Origin: JBFMAE01 sp040756085
GTDB lineage: Bacteria > Desulfobacterota > BSN033 > UBA1163
Length of the DNA: 5,491 nucleotides
Assembly: GCA_040756085.1 (NCBI GenBank)
Contig: JBFMAE010000024.1
Span: 1 to 5,491, forward strand
Direction: 5' to 3'
The translations under genes were made by a program, and so were the position numbers. The notes beneath the pieces are model-generated. The model did not search any database. It was not told the DNA's origin and was given only the letters and a program-made list of their open reading frames with translations. Positions within the stretch are counted from its first letter, which is position 1. Each line of letters begins with the position of its first letter. Below are positions 4,762-5,491 of this stretch, one piece after another.

Positions 4762-5334
4762 TTATGGCGGGAGAGTTTCAACATGCCAATTGGTTTCGAA
4801 GTCCCACAGGGAGACGAAAAAGAAAAGATACTCTAAATGAAGGGGAAGTCTCACCGGATACAGTTCAGCCTTTATGTGAAGTTGGGTGGAAACCCTGGGT
4901 TTGAGCTGAGAGGAAGGACGGATCTCCACCTCCTCGACTCTAGCCATCCACCCCTTGGCCTCCGCAAGATTGTGGGTCACATGAGTGGCTCCTCTTTCCC
5001 CCAATGTCACCCGATACTCCCCTCGAATGGGATCGTACTGGATGGTATGATGGAATTGAACAGAGGCCACTTTCCGGTTCTTCCACCAACTTCTCTCCTG
5101 ATATAACTGAACATAAAAGGTGAAGATCGTCCGTATTCCAGTCTGGATCGCCTCCTCCATCTTCTCCGTGAAACAGTTCTCAACATAGAAACCGACCTTC
5201 CAGGCCCCGTTCGACCCCTTCACACTTACCTCTTTAATGGAGGCTTTCTGGCAGAAACCCGATAGAGGGAAAAACCAGATCAGAAGAAAGGTGAGTCCTC
5301 CAATCATCCACCGATTTTGTATCTTGTGTTTCAT
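4762..5334 (-). CDS. DUF4390 domain protein, probably exported or membrane-anchored
   Basis: The 190-residue product matches DUF4390, a family of unknown function found mainly in proteobacteria and commonly encoded just ahead of an NtrY-like kinase. Supporting features are a beta-rich body with IKEVSVKGSNGAWKVGFYVEN near the start, YDPIRGEYRVTLGERG in the middle, and the ending LEYLFFFVSLWDFETNW, which is very typical. Residues 1-28 have a basic start (MKHKIQNR) and a hydrophobic core (GGLTFLLIWFFPLSG), so they look like a signal peptide or anchor. The cysteine in GFCQ does not fit a good lipobox. I chose the ATG at 5334 because it gives this signal sequence; starts at 5373 (ATG) or 5382 (TTG) would add 13 or 16 residues. 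None has a clear Shine-Dalgarno sequence. Its likely role with the kinase, perhaps in signal input from the envelope, is inferred from gene order only. Confidence 0.85.
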   Translation of the reverse strand: MKHKIQNRWMIGGLTFLLIWFFPLSGFCQKASIKEVSVKGSNGAWKVGFYVENCFTEKMEEAIQTGIRTIFTFYVQLYQERSWWKNRKVASVQFHHTIQYDPIRGEYRVTLGERGATHVTHNLAEAKGWMARVEEVEIRPSSQLKPRVSTQLHIKAELYPVRLPLHLEYLFFFVSLWDFETNWHVETLPP

Positions 5335-5351
5335 ACGGAGGTTGAATATTA

Positions 5352-5376
5352 AAAATGTCAAATGTCGTAACATTTT
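5352..5376. promoter_or_regulatory. Operator-like inverted and direct repeats upstream of DUF4390-kinase operon
   Basis: AAATGT (5360-5365) and ACATTT (5370-5375) form an inverted repeat with a 4-nt spacer. A further AAATGTC just upstream (5353-5359) makes a tandem direct repeat, so the motif occurs three times in 25 bp. It lies 18-42 nt ahead of the chosen DUF4390 start, where a repressor or activator could act. Possible -10 boxes (TAAAAT, TAATAT on the minus strand) lie at the edges, but none has a good -35 partner, so the promoter itself is not resolved. Confidence 0.3.
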
Positions 5377-5428
5377 AGCCAAATAAAGTGCCCGAAATTT
5401 TTTTTAAAAGTAGCACTGGCGTTTTTAG

Positions 5429-5467
5429 AAGCAATATGCTATATCATGGCCCATGGAGATATTGCTT
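5429..5467. repeat. Nested inverted repeat at the right edge
   Basis: AAGCAATAT (5429-5437) is perfectly inverted at 5459-5467 as ATATTGCTT. Inside the 21-nt interval lies a second palindrome, CATGGCCCATG (5445-5455), whose centre is slightly displaced from the outer one. A short frame begins at the ATG at 5446 (MAHGDIAYHPGPRDT) and runs off the window; it has no ribosome binding site and I do not recognise it. The structure could be the end of a mobile element, a regulatory site or the leader of a gene beyond the edge. Confidence 0.4.
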
Positions 5468-5491
5468 ATCATCCGGGGCCGAGAGATACGA

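Noticed and set aside
4178..4904. Long plus-strand frames opposite the kinase N-terminus, one rich in D and H
   Set aside because: They are antisense to the membrane segments and linker of an unambiguous histidine kinase; the acidic composition mirrors the ATC/ATG-rich codons for Ile and Met on the other strand.
5417..5433. Possible sigma54 promoter (TGGC...AGAAGC) on the plus strand
   Set aside because: The GG and GC elements are 11 nt apart rather than the required 10, and the -24 box lacks the expected CAC.

Overview
The window looks like chromosomal DNA of a Gram-negative bacterium, most likely a deltaproteobacterium (Desulfobacterota) or a relative such as Nitrospirota. The pointers are a DUF4390 gene directly ahead of an NtrY-type histidine kinase, a one-piece tmRNA tag ending in ALAA, and several dispersed palindromic repeats between genes. 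The assignment is inferred from gene content; no 16S or other taxonomic marker is present.

Layout. Positions 1-812 are a decayed intergenic zone. It holds the truncated start of a DUF4365 gene (+), a broken coiled-coil gene with a hydrophobic segment (-), and two families of dispersed hairpin repeats, one of which sits in frame inside the broken gene. Positions 762-1407 carry a compact DUF433/DUF5615 toxin-antitoxin-like pair (+) with a readable promoter, a strong ribosome binding site and a 17-nt gene overlap. A hairpin at 1571-1605 can terminate both this pair and the convergent tmRNA. Positions 1613-2436 (-) hold the trans-translation module: a sigma70-type promoter, smpB with almost no leader, and ssrA (tmRNA). 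Positions 2437-2569 are an intergenic stretch with two copies of a 20-bp palindrome, one of them inserted inside another hairpin repeat. Positions 2570-5334 (-) are a two-gene operon: a secreted or anchored DUF4390 protein, then a 725-residue NtrY-like membrane sensor kinase. The last 157 bases hold operator-like and nested inverted repeats and no gene that can be supported.

How the parts work together. SmpB and tmRNA are obligate partners in rescuing stalled ribosomes. Here their genes overlap by 32 nt: the last codons of smpB are also the 5' acceptor-stem strand of tmRNA. Making mature tmRNA from a shared transcript would therefore cut the smpB message before its stop codon and turn it into a non-stop mRNA, which is the substrate of the system itself. 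This possible built-in feedback loop is the most interesting point in the window. The kinase and DUF4390 protein probably form an envelope-sensing unit, but the usual response-regulator gene does not follow the kinase.
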